From Clostridiales bacterium (GTDB lineage: Bacteria; Bacillota; Clostridia; Christensenellales; Aristaeellaceae): a stretch of 64,000 bases of DNA. Every line of letters starts with the position of its first letter. Position 1 is the first letter of the stretch. Positions 56,614 to 64,000 of the stretch are shown here, piece after piece. The stretch lies in contig SFET01000006.1 of the NCBI GenBank assembly GCA_004557125.1, forward strand, positions 25,186 through 89,185, read 5' to 3'. The position numbers and the translations under genes are program-made. The notes beneath the pieces are model-generated. The model saw nothing but the letters and a program-made list of their open reading frames with translations. It did no database searches and was not told where the DNA came from.

Positions 56614-57363
56614 TCAGGGCCGGACGGATCGCGTGGCGATGTACGTGGGCACATTGAATTCGTGCAGGCGGCCCTCACCGTTGGTGTCCTCGTAGAGGCC
56701 GGTCAGAACGAATCCCGCCTCCAGCTGGCCGCCAATCTGCTCCTCCAGCGTGTGGGAGAACTGAACGCCGCTGTCCGTGGCCTCCAGCTGGGCCATCTGC
56801 TCCGGGTTTGTCAGCGGATCGAAGGGCAGGGCATTGGCGAGCATGCGCTCGTCGTCGTCAAAGATGTAGTTCATGCCGTTGTCCAGGCCCGCCAGCAGCG
56901 TTCCGCCCGGACAAAGCACGCGGAAGCACTCCCGCCAGATGGGTTTGACCTCGCGCACGTAGCAGTTGGACACCGGATGGAAGATCAGGTCGAATTCACC
57001 GTCTGCGAAGGGCAGGGGCTGGCTCATATCCGCGCGGATGATGCGGATGTCGTAGCCCTCACGCTGCGCCACCATGCGCTCGCTCTCCAGCTGCCTTTCG
57101 GAGTAGTCCAGCACCGTGCACTGTGCGCCAAGGGCGGTGAAGATGGGCATCTGCTGCCCTCCGCCGCTGGCCAGGCCCAGCACGCGCTTGCCGCGCAGCT
57201 CCCCGAACCAGGCGTGGGGGACGGGCTTGGTGGGGGTCAGCAGCACGTCCCACGCACCGCGCTGCGCCGCCTGATAGATCTCATGGGAGATGGGCGTGCC
57301 CCACTCCCAGCCCGCCTCGATCCAGCGGTCGATGGTGTGGGCATTGACGTCCTGATAGTTCAT
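56614..57363 (-). CDS. SAM-dependent methyltransferase
   Basis: 249 aa, MNYQDVNAHTIDRWIEAGWE. Motif I VLGLASGGGQQMPIFTALGA (GxGxG variant), then VLDYSERQLESER and FDLIFHPVSNCYV; class I fold of the UbiE/methyltransferase_11 kind. Substrate unknown. GAGGAGG sits just before the ATG. It starts 10 bases after lexA, so both are co-transcribed. Confidence 0.87.
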   Translation of the reverse strand: MNYQDVNAHTIDRWIEAGWEWGTPISHEIYQAAQRGAWDVLLTPTKPVPHAWFGELRGKRVLGLASGGGQQMPIFTALGAQCTVLDYSERQLESERMVAQREGYDIRIIRADMSQPLPFADGEFDLIFHPVSNCYVREVKPIWRECFRVLCPGGTLLAGLDNGMNYIFDDDERMLANALPFDPLTNPEQMAQLEATDSGVQFSHTLEEQIGGQLEAGFVLTGLYEDTNGEGRLHEFNVPTYIATRSVRP

Positions 57364-57373
57364 ATGTACCTCC

Positions 57374-57970
57374 TCAGAATTGCCGGAACAGCGCAACGAC
57401 CTTGCCCAAAACCTGTGCGCTGTCGGCGTAGATCGGCTCCATGTAGCGGTTTTCCGGCTGCAGTCGCACCCGGTTTTCCTCGAAGAAGATGCGCTTGACG
57501 GTGGCCTCGTCCTCGATCATCGCTACCACCACCTCGCCGTTCTCGGCGCTGTCCTGCTGGCGCACAACGATGATGTCGCCGTCCAGGATGCCGATTTCAA
57601 TCATGCTCTCGCCCTGCACCCGCAGGCAGAACAGATCGTCGTGCCCGACCAGGTGCTGGGGCAGGGTCAGGTAGTCCTCGATGTTTTCGATGGCCAGAAT
57701 CGGCACGCCCGCCGTGACCTTGCCCACCAGCGGCACGCTGCGACCGCGGGAGACGCTGTTGTCCAGCACCTCCAGCGCCCGGGGCTTGGTGGAATCCCTG
57801 CGGATCAGGCCGCGCTTCTCCAGATTGTTCAGGTGGGCATGCACCGTGGAGGTGGATTTCAGGCCCACCGCCGCGCAGATCTCCCGCACCGACGGGGGAT
57901 AGCCCTTCTCCTCGATTTCCCTGCGAATGAAGTCCAGGATTTTCTGTTGGTTTTCCTCCGATGCGCGCAT
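57374..57970 (-). CDS. lexA: SOS repressor LexA
   Basis: 198 aa. N-terminal winged HTH ([40 protein letters not shown]). Autocleavage site Ala-Gly in VTAGVPILA, catalytic Ser in [10 protein letters not shown] and Lys in ATVKRIFF. It represses DNA-damage genes such as dinB (box at 23794). The ATG at 57970 follows AGGGGGTG. No LexA box is visible between this start and the integrase remnant at 58036, although lexA genes normally control themselves. Confidence 0.96.
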   Translation of the reverse strand: MRASEENQQKILDFIRREIEEKGYPPSVREICAAVGLKSTSTVHAHLNNLEKRGLIRRDSTKPRALEVLDNSVSRGRSVPLVGKVTAGVPILAIENIEDYLTLPQHLVGHDDLFCLRVQGESMIEIGILDGDIIVVRQQDSAENGEVVVAMIEDEATVKRIFFEENRVRLQPENRYMEPIYADSAQVLGKVVALFRQF

Positions 57971-57999
57971 GTTTTCACCCCCTTGCAAGATTTGGCAAC

Positions 58000-58028
58000 A
58001 GTATATCACAGAGTATTACAACCCGCAA
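58000..58028 (-). promoter_or_regulatory. Putative lexA promoter
   Basis: Minus-strand TTGCGG (58023-58028), 17-base spacer, TATACT (58000-58005). It lies just inside the border with the integrase fragment. Confidence 0.5.
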
Positions 58029-58035
58029 CTATCTA

Positions 58036-58839
58036 TTAGAAACACAAAATGTTGTGGTTGCGCCTGTGGTCTTTCAGCAGGTCGAGGATATAGGTGGGAA
58101 GGACGATGCGTCGCTTGCTGCCGGAGGTTTTCGGTTCTGTTCGGATTGATTCACCTTTAAGCCTGACCAGCGTATGCCTGACGTTCATGATTCCCTTGTC
58201 TAAGTCGATGTCATCCCAATGCAGGGCGCACAATTCGCCGCATCGGATGCCTGTTGCAAGGAACACATTGCAGATGACCTGAAACTGTAGGTCAGGATGC
58301 TGCCGGAGCCTGTCGAGGAAAACCCTGCACTGATCTTCATCCATATAGGCTGCGGGCTTTGTGTCGATCTTTGGCGGCGTTGCCAGTCGGCAGGGATTGC
58401 GGCGGAGGATTTCTTTCTTGACTGCTGCCGTGAAGATAGCAGACAGGTTCAGTTTGATTTTGTTCACCGTCGCGCCGGACAGCCCGTGATTGTCCGTCAC
58501 ATCGTCGAACAGCTTTTTCAGCGGGAAGCCCATCTGTTCGGCAAACTTCTCTGCCGTGGGCCGTCGGACGCGGGCGCGTTTCAGAATGTTGTGAATGTTC
58601 GTGCGCCGGATACCCGTCTTGTCGGTCAGCATCTGCACCGTGTACCCGTCGAAGGTGACGCCCTCTTTCAGTTGGAAGGATTCTTCACAGCGCCCGTTTT
58701 TCAGTAGGCCTGTGAACATGGCGTCCAGCATGGGTGGCGTGATGTTTTTCAATCGATCCCGCGCCAGTCGCGGCATGACGTGCTTGCGCCTTTTCTCATG
58801 TCCATATTGTTGATTATCGTGGGCGTTTTCAAGCGTCAT
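58036..58839 (-). pseudogene. Tyrosine integrase truncated after the first catalytic arginine
   Basis: 267 aa remain. An N-terminal region with a helix-turn-helix look (VQMLTDKTGIRRTNIHNILK) precedes the SAM-like core-binding domain (NKIKLNLSAIFTAAVKKEIL) and NPCRLATPPK. The catalytic domain starts with LATGIRCGELCALHWDDIDL (first Arg), and runs to SKRRIVLPTYILDLLKDHRR, then ends NHNILCF. The HxxR and tyrosine motifs, some 150 residues, are missing, so it cannot recombine. Its 3' end is cut at the lexA upstream region, evidence of a deletion or rearrangement. It probably belonged to the conjugative element to the right. Confidence 0.85.
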
Positions 58840-58873
58840 AGTGCTAATTTAAGCGACAAAAACGCAAAAAACA

Positions 58874-58907
58874 AGCCGAAAACCCTGATATATCAAGGCT
58901 TTCGGCT
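58874..58907 (-). repeat. Inverted repeat upstream of the integrase, terminator-like
   Basis: AGCCGAAA and TTTCGGCT arms around CCcTGATATATCAaGG, so nearly the whole 34 bases are self-complementary. On the minus strand it is followed by TTTTTT. It may be an old terminator or a site associated with the element end. Confidence 0.6.
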
Positions 58908-58920
58908 GTTCAGATATAGT

Positions 58921-59268
58921 CTAGCACATACGAAATGGAATTGCAAATATCACATTGTGTTTGCACCGAAGTACAGGAGAAAAGTATTCTTTGGAGAGAA
59001 AAGGGAGGCAATCGGAAAGATACTGAGGCAGCTGTGCGAGTGGAAGGGAGTAGAGATCCATGAAGCGGAAATCTGCCCGGACCATGTACATATGCTGGTG
59101 AGTATCCCGCCGAAGGTAGCGGTATCGAGTTTTATGGGCTACCTAAAGGGGAAGAGCAGTCTGATGATCTACGAGCAGTTTGGGAATCTGAAATACAAGT
59201 ACAAAGGAAGGGAATTCTGGTGTCGAGGGTATTATGTACCCTATAAAATAGGAAAACTACAAATATAA
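58921..59268 (+). pseudogene. tnpA: IS200-type transposase TnpA, both ends missing
   Basis: The frame carries TnpA from SLAHTKWNCKYHIVFAPKYR through the HUH motif CPDHVHMLVSIPP and FMGYLKGKSSLMIYEQFGNL to REFWCRGYYV, where homology stops; PYKIGKLQI and a stop follow. The first six codons with the start are absent, as is the C-terminal helix with the catalytic tyrosine (YIxNQ region). The upstream in-frame extension to 58780 crosses the inverted repeat and is not part of it. Dead copy. Its 5' break is at GCACA, exactly where the fragment at 55876 ends. Confidence 0.85.
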
Positions 59269-59314
59269 GGCTTTTCGGAGCCTACAACACCAAAAAATAT
59301 AATAACAGAGCTAT

Positions 59315-59346
59315 CACATTACGCAGAAGGCACATTACGCAGAAGG
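59315..59346 (+). repeat. 16-base tandem duplication
   Basis: CACATTACGCAGAAGG occurs twice head to tail (59315-59330 and 59331-59346) immediately before a terminator. Only two copies. Confidence 0.7.
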
Positions 59347-59377
59347 CCGCCCGGTCAAGACAACGGGCGGCCTTTTT
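59345..59377 (+). terminator. Rho-independent terminator at the left border of the conjugative element
   Basis: GGCCGCCCG (59345-59353) and CGGGCGGCC (59364-59372) followed by TTTTTG. Confidence 0.85.
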
Positions 59378-59481
59378 GCGTGGAAGGCTCGGAAGGAGGC
59401 AGAAATTATCTAAAAAATAACTACAAAATTTTCAAGCAGATTTTTGTGCAAGATTACCGAAACAGAAAAGGAGGTTAGCAA

Positions 59482-60978
59482 GTGGAGGAAAAGAAAAACA
59501 TTCCCGTCGAAGGTGAGCCTGTTATCCCCGAGGCTCCCGTGGCGGAGCCCCCTGCGGCGGATGCTCCCGCCCCGGACTTGAACACCGGGCCAGCGGCCCC
59601 GCAGGAACAGGAGGGCATCACCCCCGCCGACCCCGGCGATGTGGTGGTGTCCTTTGATAAGATCGAAGAACTCATGGCGGAGCGCAGGGCGGCGGCCCGT
59701 GCCGCTGTGGAACAGTCCGAGCCGACTGCTCCCGAGGCCGGGGCTCCCGCAGAAGGCCAGACCGTGGCCACCCCGCCCGAACAGGCCGGGGAAAAGGCCG
59801 CCGTAGAGGAGCAGAAAAAGCCCCGCCGTGGCCGTCCACCCAAAGAGGAGAAAGGGGAACAGGCACCGCCCAAGTCTGAAAAGGCGCAGGAGGCGGCCAA
59901 GCCACGCAAGGGCCGCCCACCCAAGGGGGATAAGACGGCCCCCGGCGAGGCCCAGCCGCCCAAACCTCGAGACAAAGTGTCCCGAAGTAAACAGGCCGCC
60001 CCGGTCAAGGAGGAGGCCGCCGCTGGCGGCGCTGCCCCCGGCGCAGGGCCTGCGGCAGAGGCCCCGGAGCAAACAGCCCCAGCCCGCCCCATTGACGAGG
60101 GCAAGCTGGTCTATCTGAAACTTTCCGAGCTCCATGCGTTCCATACTTTCCGTGACCATCCCTTTCAAGTAAAGGACGATGACAAAATGGCGGAGCTGGT
60201 GGGGACGATCAAGGAGCATGGCGTTATGACCCCCGCCACCGTCCGCCCGGAAAAGGACGGCAACGGTTACGAGATCATCGCTGGCCATCGCCGTCACCGT
60301 GGCAGTGAGCTGGCTGGGCTGGAGGAGCTGCCCTGTATCGTCCGCAACATGACGGACATCGAGGCTGTCCGGGAAATGAAGAACAGCAACAAGCAGCGTG
60401 GCGAGCCCCTGCCCAGCGAGCTGGCGAAACTTCTGGATCTGGAAGTGGAGGCCATCAAGCACCAGGGCGGGCGGCTGGCTGGCGTTGCCCCTGGCGATGT
60501 GGGGAAACGCTCGGTTGAGATCGTGGGCGAGAACAACGGCATGAACTATAAAAAGGTCATGCGGTATATCCGCCTTAATTCCCTTGTCCCGGAGCTCATG
60601 GACATGGTGGACAACAAAAAGATGGGCTTTATGCCCGCCGTGGAGATTTCCTACATCAAGCCCAAAAACCAGCAGCTCATCGCCGTTTCCATTGAGGGCG
60701 AGCAGTCCTCCCCTTCCCACGCACAGGCAAAGCAGCTCCGGGAGCTGGATCAGGCGGGCAAGCTCAACGGCGATGTGATTGACGGTATTCTATCAGAAAA
60801 GAAAAAGGAGGATCGTGGCGTGATTATTTCAATGGCTGAACTGGAGAAGTATTTTGGCAAGGAGGTCACTCCCGCCAAAATGAAGGAGCAGATCATGTCC
60901 CTGCTGGATGACTGGAAAGAGAAACAGCCGCCCGAGCTGGGCAGGGCCGACAAGAAAAAGCCAGATATGGAGAAGTAA
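59482..60978 (+). CDS. parB: ParB/Spo0J-like DNA-binding protein with two AT-hook motifs
   Basis: 498 aa. The first about 210 residues are low-complexity (Pro/Ala/Glu/Lys) and contain two AT-hook cores, KPRRGRPPKEE and KPRKGRPPKGD. Residues about 212-320 are a ParB/sulfiredoxin-like nuclease-fold domain: VYLKLSELHAFHTF, MAELVGTIKEHGVMTPATVR, GYEIIAGHRRHRGSELAGL and MKNSNKQRGEPLPSE. A helical HTH part (NYKKVMRYIRLNSLVPELMD) follows. Such proteins lead ICE operons in Clostridia and may act in partition or regulation. The start is GTG 59482 behind AAAGGAGG. No ParA gene is in view. Confidence 0.88.
   Translation: MEEKKNIPVEGEPVIPEAPVAEPPAADAPAPDLNTGPAAPQEQEGITPADPGDVVVSFDKIEELMAERRAAARAAVEQSEPTAPEAGAPAEGQTVATPPEQAGEKAAVEEQKKPRRGRPPKEEKGEQAPPKSEKAQEAAKPRKGRPPKGDKTAPGEAQPPKPRDKVSRSKQAAPVKEEAAAGGAAPGAGPAAEAPEQTAPARPIDEGKLVYLKLSELHAFHTFRDHPFQVKDDDKMAELVGTIKEHGVMTPATVRPEKDGNGYEIIAGHRRHRGSELAGLEELPCIVRNMTDIEAVREMKNSNKQRGEPLPSELAKLLDLEVEAIKHQGGRLAGVAPGDVGKRSVEIVGENNGMNYKKVMRYIRLNSLVPELMDMVDNKKMGFMPAVEISYIKPKNQQLIAVSIEGEQSSPSHAQAKQLRELDQAGKLNGDVIDGILSEKKKEDRGVIISMAELEKYFGKEVTPAKMKEQIMSLLDDWKEKQPPELGRADKKKPDMEK
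59965..59987. repeat. ICE dyad motif, site 1 (inside parB)
   Basis: CCTCGAGACAAAGTGTCCCG with core GAGACA-AAG-TGTCCC at 59969-59983, lying within the linker-coding part of parB. Two more cores occur at 60983-60997 and 62333-62347. Confidence 0.6.
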
Positions 60979-61008
60979 CCTCGAGACACTTTGTCCCGAG
61001 GTTTTTTT
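60979..61008 (+). terminator. ICE dyad motif, site 2, doubling as the parB terminator
   Basis: CCTCGAGACA-CTT-TGTCCCGAGG starts right after the parB TAA and is followed by TTTTTTT. It is both a good intrinsic terminator and the most symmetric copy of the dyad. The following bases up to 61265 hold no gene; a long hairpin CCGCCCCCTTTCCCAT/ATGGGAAAGGGCGGGG lies at 61187-61220 without a T tract. Confidence 0.75.
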
Positions 61009-61265
61009 GCGCCCTTTGCCAGAGGGCTCGGGTGGTATATCCCCCGTCGCCGCCTACTACCCGGCGCAGGCGGGAGCTGGCCGTCAAGGGGGCGTATGCC
61101 CCGCCGCTTGCGGCGGCCTGCCCTTTACGGCCTGCCCCGGCTGTGCTACCCCAAAGCGGCGTGACGGGGGCATATATCCTCCAGAGCCGCCCCCTTTCCC
61201 ATGAATGGGAAAGGGCGGGGGGATAGGGCTGACCCTACATTATTAAAATATCGGAGGTATTGACT

Positions 61266-61607
61266 ATGAAACGACCCCTCGCATATATCACAGCCGCTTG
61301 GTATGGCGGCGACAGCGAAAACGCAGAACGGGCGGCGCAGTATTGCCGTGCCGTGTATGAGGCGGGCTTTTCCCCCATCTGCCCGACCCTTTACCTGCCC
61401 CTGTTCCTCAATGATGCCGTTCCCGAGGAGCACAAGGACGGTATCGACATGGGCCGTAACCTTTTGCGGCGTTCCCATGTGCTGGTGGTGTGCGGCCACA
61501 CCGTCACCGAGGCCATGAAGAATGATATTGCCGTGGCCCAGCGGCTGGGCATTACGGCCACCACCCTTGAGGGCATCCTCACCGTCAAGGGACAGGGCCG
61601 CCGCTGA
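61266..61607 (+). CDS. DUF4406-type (nucleoside deoxyribosyltransferase-like) protein
   Basis: 113 aa, MKRPLAYITAAWYGGDSENA. AAQYCRAVYEAGFSPICPTL and a C-terminal VLVVCGHTVTEAMKNDIAVA resemble small ICE proteins of the DUF4406/DUF7768 kind, whose fold is that of nucleoside 2-deoxyribosyltransferases. Activity unproven. GGAGG sits 8 bases before the ATG. It overlaps ardA by TGATG. Confidence 0.78.
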   Translation: MKRPLAYITAAWYGGDSENAERAAQYCRAVYEAGFSPICPTLYLPLFLNDAVPEEHKDGIDMGRNLLRRSHVLVVCGHTVTEAMKNDIAVAQRLGITATTLEGILTVKGQGRR

Positions 61608-62323
61608 TGGCGGCCCTGCTGGAAGCCTACATCACCAACCTCGGGCGCTATGCTGAGGATGGCGTGGAGGCCGGGGCAACGCTGAAATTCCCCGCCACCA
61701 CCGAGGAGCTGCAGTCCCTCTTAAAGCGCATCGGCGTGGACGGGGTGCGGTATGAGGAAATTTTCATCACCAGCTTTGACGGGGATGTGCTGGGCCTGCA
61801 TGAGCATTTGGGCGAGTACGAGGACTTGGACGAGCTCAACCATCTGGCCCACCTGCTCTCCGATCTGGAACAGGACGAGCTGGAAAAGTTTGAGGCCGTC
61901 ATCGACAGCGGCGAATACACGGGCAGCGTGAAGGACTTAATCAACCTCACGCAAAATCTGGACTGCTTTGACTTTGAGCCCGGTATTAAAAGCGATGAGG
62001 AACTGGGGCGGCTGTATGTGCTGGACTTCGGGGCCGTAAAAGTCCCGGAGTCCCTCATTGACTATATCGACTATGAGGCGTTTGGGAGGGATGCCCGGAT
62101 CAATGACAGCGGCCACTACGCCCCCGGCGGGTATGTGCATAACAACCGCAGCAACTTCATTGAGCACTACACGGGCCGGGATGACATCCCCGCCGAGCAC
62201 CGGATTTTCGCCTATCCCCAGCTTTCCATCCGGGAGCAGATGGCGGCCTACAAGGAAATCATAGACAGGTCGGCGCTGGATAACGACAAGCGCCGCATCA
62301 TCACGGGGCGGGAGGATCGCTGA
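61607..62323 (+). CDS. ardA: Antirestriction protein ArdA
   Basis: 238 aa, acidic. LEAYITNLGRYAEDGVEAGA, RYEEIFITSFDG, LDELNHLAHLLSDLE, LINLTQNLDCFDFEPGIKSD and DYIDYEAFGRDARINDSGHY are typical of ArdA. It mimics B-form DNA and blocks type I restriction enzymes as the conjugative element enters a new host. Its ATG overlaps the previous stop (TGATG), coupling their translation. Confidence 0.94.
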   Translation: MAALLEAYITNLGRYAEDGVEAGATLKFPATTEELQSLLKRIGVDGVRYEEIFITSFDGDVLGLHEHLGEYEDLDELNHLAHLLSDLEQDELEKFEAVIDSGEYTGSVKDLINLTQNLDCFDFEPGIKSDEELGRLYVLDFGAVKVPESLIDYIDYEAFGRDARINDSGHYAPGGYVHNNRSNFIEHYTGRDDIPAEHRIFAYPQLSIREQMAAYKEIIDRSALDNDKRRIITGREDR

Positions 62324-62329
62324 TGTAAC

Positions 62330-62351
62330 TTCGAGACACTTTGTCCCAAAG
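62330..62351. repeat. ICE dyad motif, site 3 (upstream of pcfB)
   Basis: TTCGAGACA-CTT-TGTCCCAA with core 62333-62347, between the ardA stop and the AAGGAGG of the next gene. Confidence 0.6.
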
Positions 62352-62367
62352 CAAGGAGGTGGTAACG

Positions 62368-62844
62368 CTGGTTGACGAGGATATTTCCCGGCGCACAATC
62401 GCAGTATCCATGCGGGCCGGAAAAATGAGCGCCCGGAGCCTTGCCTATGCGCTCCGGGCCGTTGGCCGCAAGATAGCGAAGGAATACCGGGCGGCCAAGA
62501 CACCCCACGGCAGACAGAGCGTGAAAAAGCTCATGGCCCACGGTGCGGCCACCAGCAGTATCGAGGTGGACGCTCCCAAGACCTTTGACCGTGTGGCCCG
62601 GAAGTGGAATGTGGACTACGCCTTTTACAAGACCGGGCCGGACAAATATTTGTTGTTTTTCAAGACGGGGCAGGCCGATGCGATGACGGCCTGTTTCTCG
62701 GAATACTCCCGGAAGGTGCTGGATAAGTCCAAGTCCCGGCGCATCCCCATCCGGGAACAGCTCAAACAGGCGGCGGATCAGCTTGCGAAAGAAAAGCCCC
62801 GCCAGAAGGAGCGCACAAAGGAGGTGGCCCATGCGGACAGGTAA
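62368..62844 (+). CDS. PcfB family conjugation protein (DUF3801)
   Basis: About 158 aa: LVDEDISRRTIAVSMRAGKM, SARSLAYALRAVGRKIAKEY, HGRQSVKKLMAHGA, then FDRVARKWNVDYAFYKTGP and a basic C-terminal helix. PcfB-like proteins sit just before VirD4/PcfC in Gram-positive conjugative elements and help relaxosome coupling. AAGGAGG at 62353-62359 points to the CTG at 62368 as start; in-frame GTG 62359 and TTG 62341 are alternatives with poor RBS spacing. It overlaps virD4 by 14 bases. Confidence 0.82.
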   Translation: MVDEDISRRTIAVSMRAGKMSARSLAYALRAVGRKIAKEYRAAKTPHGRQSVKKLMAHGAATSSIEVDAPKTFDRVARKWNVDYAFYKTGPDKYLLFFKTGQADAMTACFSEYSRKVLDKSKSRRIPIREQLKQAADQLAKEKPRQKERTKEVAHADR

Positions 62845-63560
62845 TCTCAAAAAGTACATTATCCCCAACATCCCCTATCTGTTCATTGGCTGGGCCTTTC
62901 TCAAATTGGGGACGGCCTACCGCATGGCGGCTGGGGCCGATTTCCTCTCAAAAGTCATGGGGATCGGCCAGACCATCGGCGTGGCTTTTGCAGACTTTGC
63001 GCCGGGGATCAATCCGCTGGATTGGCTGGTGGGCATCGTGGGGGCCGTGGCGTTTCGTCTGTTCATCCACATGAAAAGCAAGAACGCAAAGAAATTTCGG
63101 CGGGATGCCGAGTATGGATCGGCCCGTTGGGGCAACGAAAAGGACATCAAGCCCTTTATCGATCCCAAGTTTGAAAACAATGTGATTTTGACCGGGACGG
63201 AGTTTCTCACTATGAACACCCGCCCGAAGATCCCGGCCAACGCCCGGAACTTAAATTGCTGTGTGATCGGCTCGTCTGGCTCGGGCAAAACCCGCTTTTG
63301 GCTCACGCCCCAGCTTTTGCAGGCTCATTCCTCTTTTGTGGTGGTCGATCCAAAGGGCGGCGTCCTCTCCCAAGTGGGACATTTCCTGCAAAAACGGCGG
63401 GGGTACAAAATCAAGGTTTTCAACAGCATCGACTTTTCCAAGTCCATGCACTATAACCCGCTGGCCTATATCAAGAACGAGGCCGACATTCTAAAGTTTG
63501 TCAATGCCCTGATCTCCAACACCAAGGGCGAGGGCAAGGAGGGCGATCCGTTCTGGACGA
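62831..63560 (+). CDS. VirD4/TraG-type conjugal coupling protein, 5' exon interrupted by a group II intron
   Basis: 243 residues before the break. MRTGNLKKYIIPNIPYLFIG opens a two-helix membrane anchor; ARNLNCCVIGSSGSGKTRFW holds the Walker A; FVVVDPKGGVLSQVGHFLQK and MHYNPLAYIKNEADILKFVN follow. It is the ATPase that brings DNA to the type IV secretion channel. At GDPFWT (63560) the family sequence stops and an intron begins; unspliced RNA would end at TAA 63623-63625. AAAGGAGG precedes ATG 62831. The 3' exon is outside the window. Confidence 0.9.
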
Positions 63561-64000
63561 GTGCGACTCGTTCGCTGGCGGTAAAAAGTCAGCGGACAAA
63601 CAACAAAATACCGTTGTTTGGATAACCGGTAATTTGACAGGTGGAATGACGGGGTAACGCCCTGAAACGCCTGCCCTCGGTGGGCGTGCATCGGCTGCAA
63701 AGCCGGTGTACGAAGCCCCACGACAACGGCTGAGAGCAACCGTAGCCGCCGCCAACGGCGGCCGAAAGCGGTCTGGAGGCAGACTGTGTTGCCTATAGGC
63801 CAAGGGTCTACAAAATACCCATGGTTAGAATGTCTGCCCTGGCAGGCAGACTGACGAATCCGCGAATGTACGGGTCTATAAGAAGACCATACAGAAATGT
63901 TTGGGTGCGTTCAAGCGCAGCCGGTGTGGTTTAGTAGAAATTTGCCCTACGAACGACCATGTTGTGTTACAGGCACATCCCAGCCGGCAGGCTCATAGCG
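63561..64000 (+). mobile_element. Group II intron (5' part; continues beyond the window)
   Basis: It begins GTGCGACTCG, the GUGYG-type 5' boundary of group II introns, exactly where VirD4 homology is lost. The following 440 bases have no coding frame but many GC-rich pairings, such as CGGTTG/CAACGG-like and CCGCCGCCAACGGCGG, as expected for ribozyme domain I. The reverse transcriptase/maturase gene and domains V-VI should lie to the right. The subclass is not determined. Splicing would restore virD4. Confidence 0.8.

Noticed and set aside
58780..58920. Upstream extension of the tnpA frame as the true N-terminus of a protein
   Set aside because: It runs through the 34-base inverted repeat and the antisense start of the integrase gene, and family homology begins only at SLAHTKW.
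59315..59346. Tandem 16-base repeat as a CRISPR or integration site array
   Set aside because: Only two copies with no spacer and no cas genes; a simple duplication is enough.
61187..61220. Long GC-rich hairpin as a terminator before the DUF4406 gene
   Set aside because: There is no T tract on the plus strand after the stem, and the next gene would be cut off from the operon.

Overview
The window looks like chromosome of a GC-rich anaerobic Firmicute (Clostridia; a gut lineage such as Christensenellales or Oscillospirales is likely, but I cannot place it further). The evidence is a cobalamin riboswitch over an anaerobic (CbiK/CbiL) B12 branch, a Gram-positive dcw cluster with a SpoVD-type PASTA penicillin-binding protein, MurE with a DNPR motif (meso-diaminopimelate type), IreB, tandem type I signal peptidases, a Firmicute-type LexA box, and Shine-Dalgarno sequences of the AGGAGG kind before almost every gene. 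A conjugative element occupies the right end.

Layout. 1-5115: minus-strand tetrapyrrole/cobalamin operon (cbiK-cbiL fusion, hemA-sirC fusion, hemC, cobA-hemD fusion running off the left edge) behind a cobalamin riboswitch and terminator. 5276-8379: MATE efflux gene behind an attenuated leader, then a second MATE gene broken by frameshift and deletion and joined to the tail of a cytidylate-kinase-like gene. 8730-11824: pseudouridine synthase, small PD-(D/E)XK-like protein and SNF2 helicase in one overlapping operon. 11966-14577: exported L,D-transpeptidase and a MmcQ/YjbR protein. 14696-21313: complete F-type ATP synthase operon with a two-carboxylate, probably Na+-binding, c subunit and a short epsilon subunit. 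21524-23843: tandem-OB SSB-like protein, and a LexA-controlled Y-family polymerase with a small partner.

23893-28363: orphan DNA methyltransferase, DUF951, two signal peptidases and an M1-peptidase-like protein without zinc ligands. 28438-39868: PpiC-type foldase, DEDDh exonuclease, PatB-type C-S lyase, then a long minus operon (methyltransferase, hslO, TPR, HEAT-like, zinc-ribbon/TPR, two small proteins, deoD), a phosphoglycolate-phosphatase-like HAD enzyme and an orphan response regulator. 40167-44295: PRC-barrel and YtxH-like pair, PerM permease, ireB, aldo/keto reductase-ferredoxin and a ruvX-DUF1292 fusion. 44446-55599: dcw cluster ftsL-pbp-murE-mraY-murD-ftsW-ftsQ-ftsA-ftsZ, without murF, murG, murC or murB.

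55600-59380 is a scarred junction: a LexA-like box, the left end of an IS200-type element, XRE regulator, methyltransferase, lexA, a truncated integrase and an internal tnpA fragment. The two IS200 pieces would rejoin in frame if the roughly 3 kb between them were inverted. 59482-64000 is the leading part of an integrative conjugative element: ParB-like protein with two AT-hook motifs, DUF4406-type protein, ArdA antirestriction protein, PcfB-like protein and a VirD4 coupling protein interrupted by a group II intron that continues past the window. A 15-bp dyad occurs three times in this element and may be a site for its ParB or a regulator.

No rRNA, tRNA or CRISPR array was recognised. Coordinates, motifs and spacings were read directly from the sequence; family names rest on motif recognition, without database searches.
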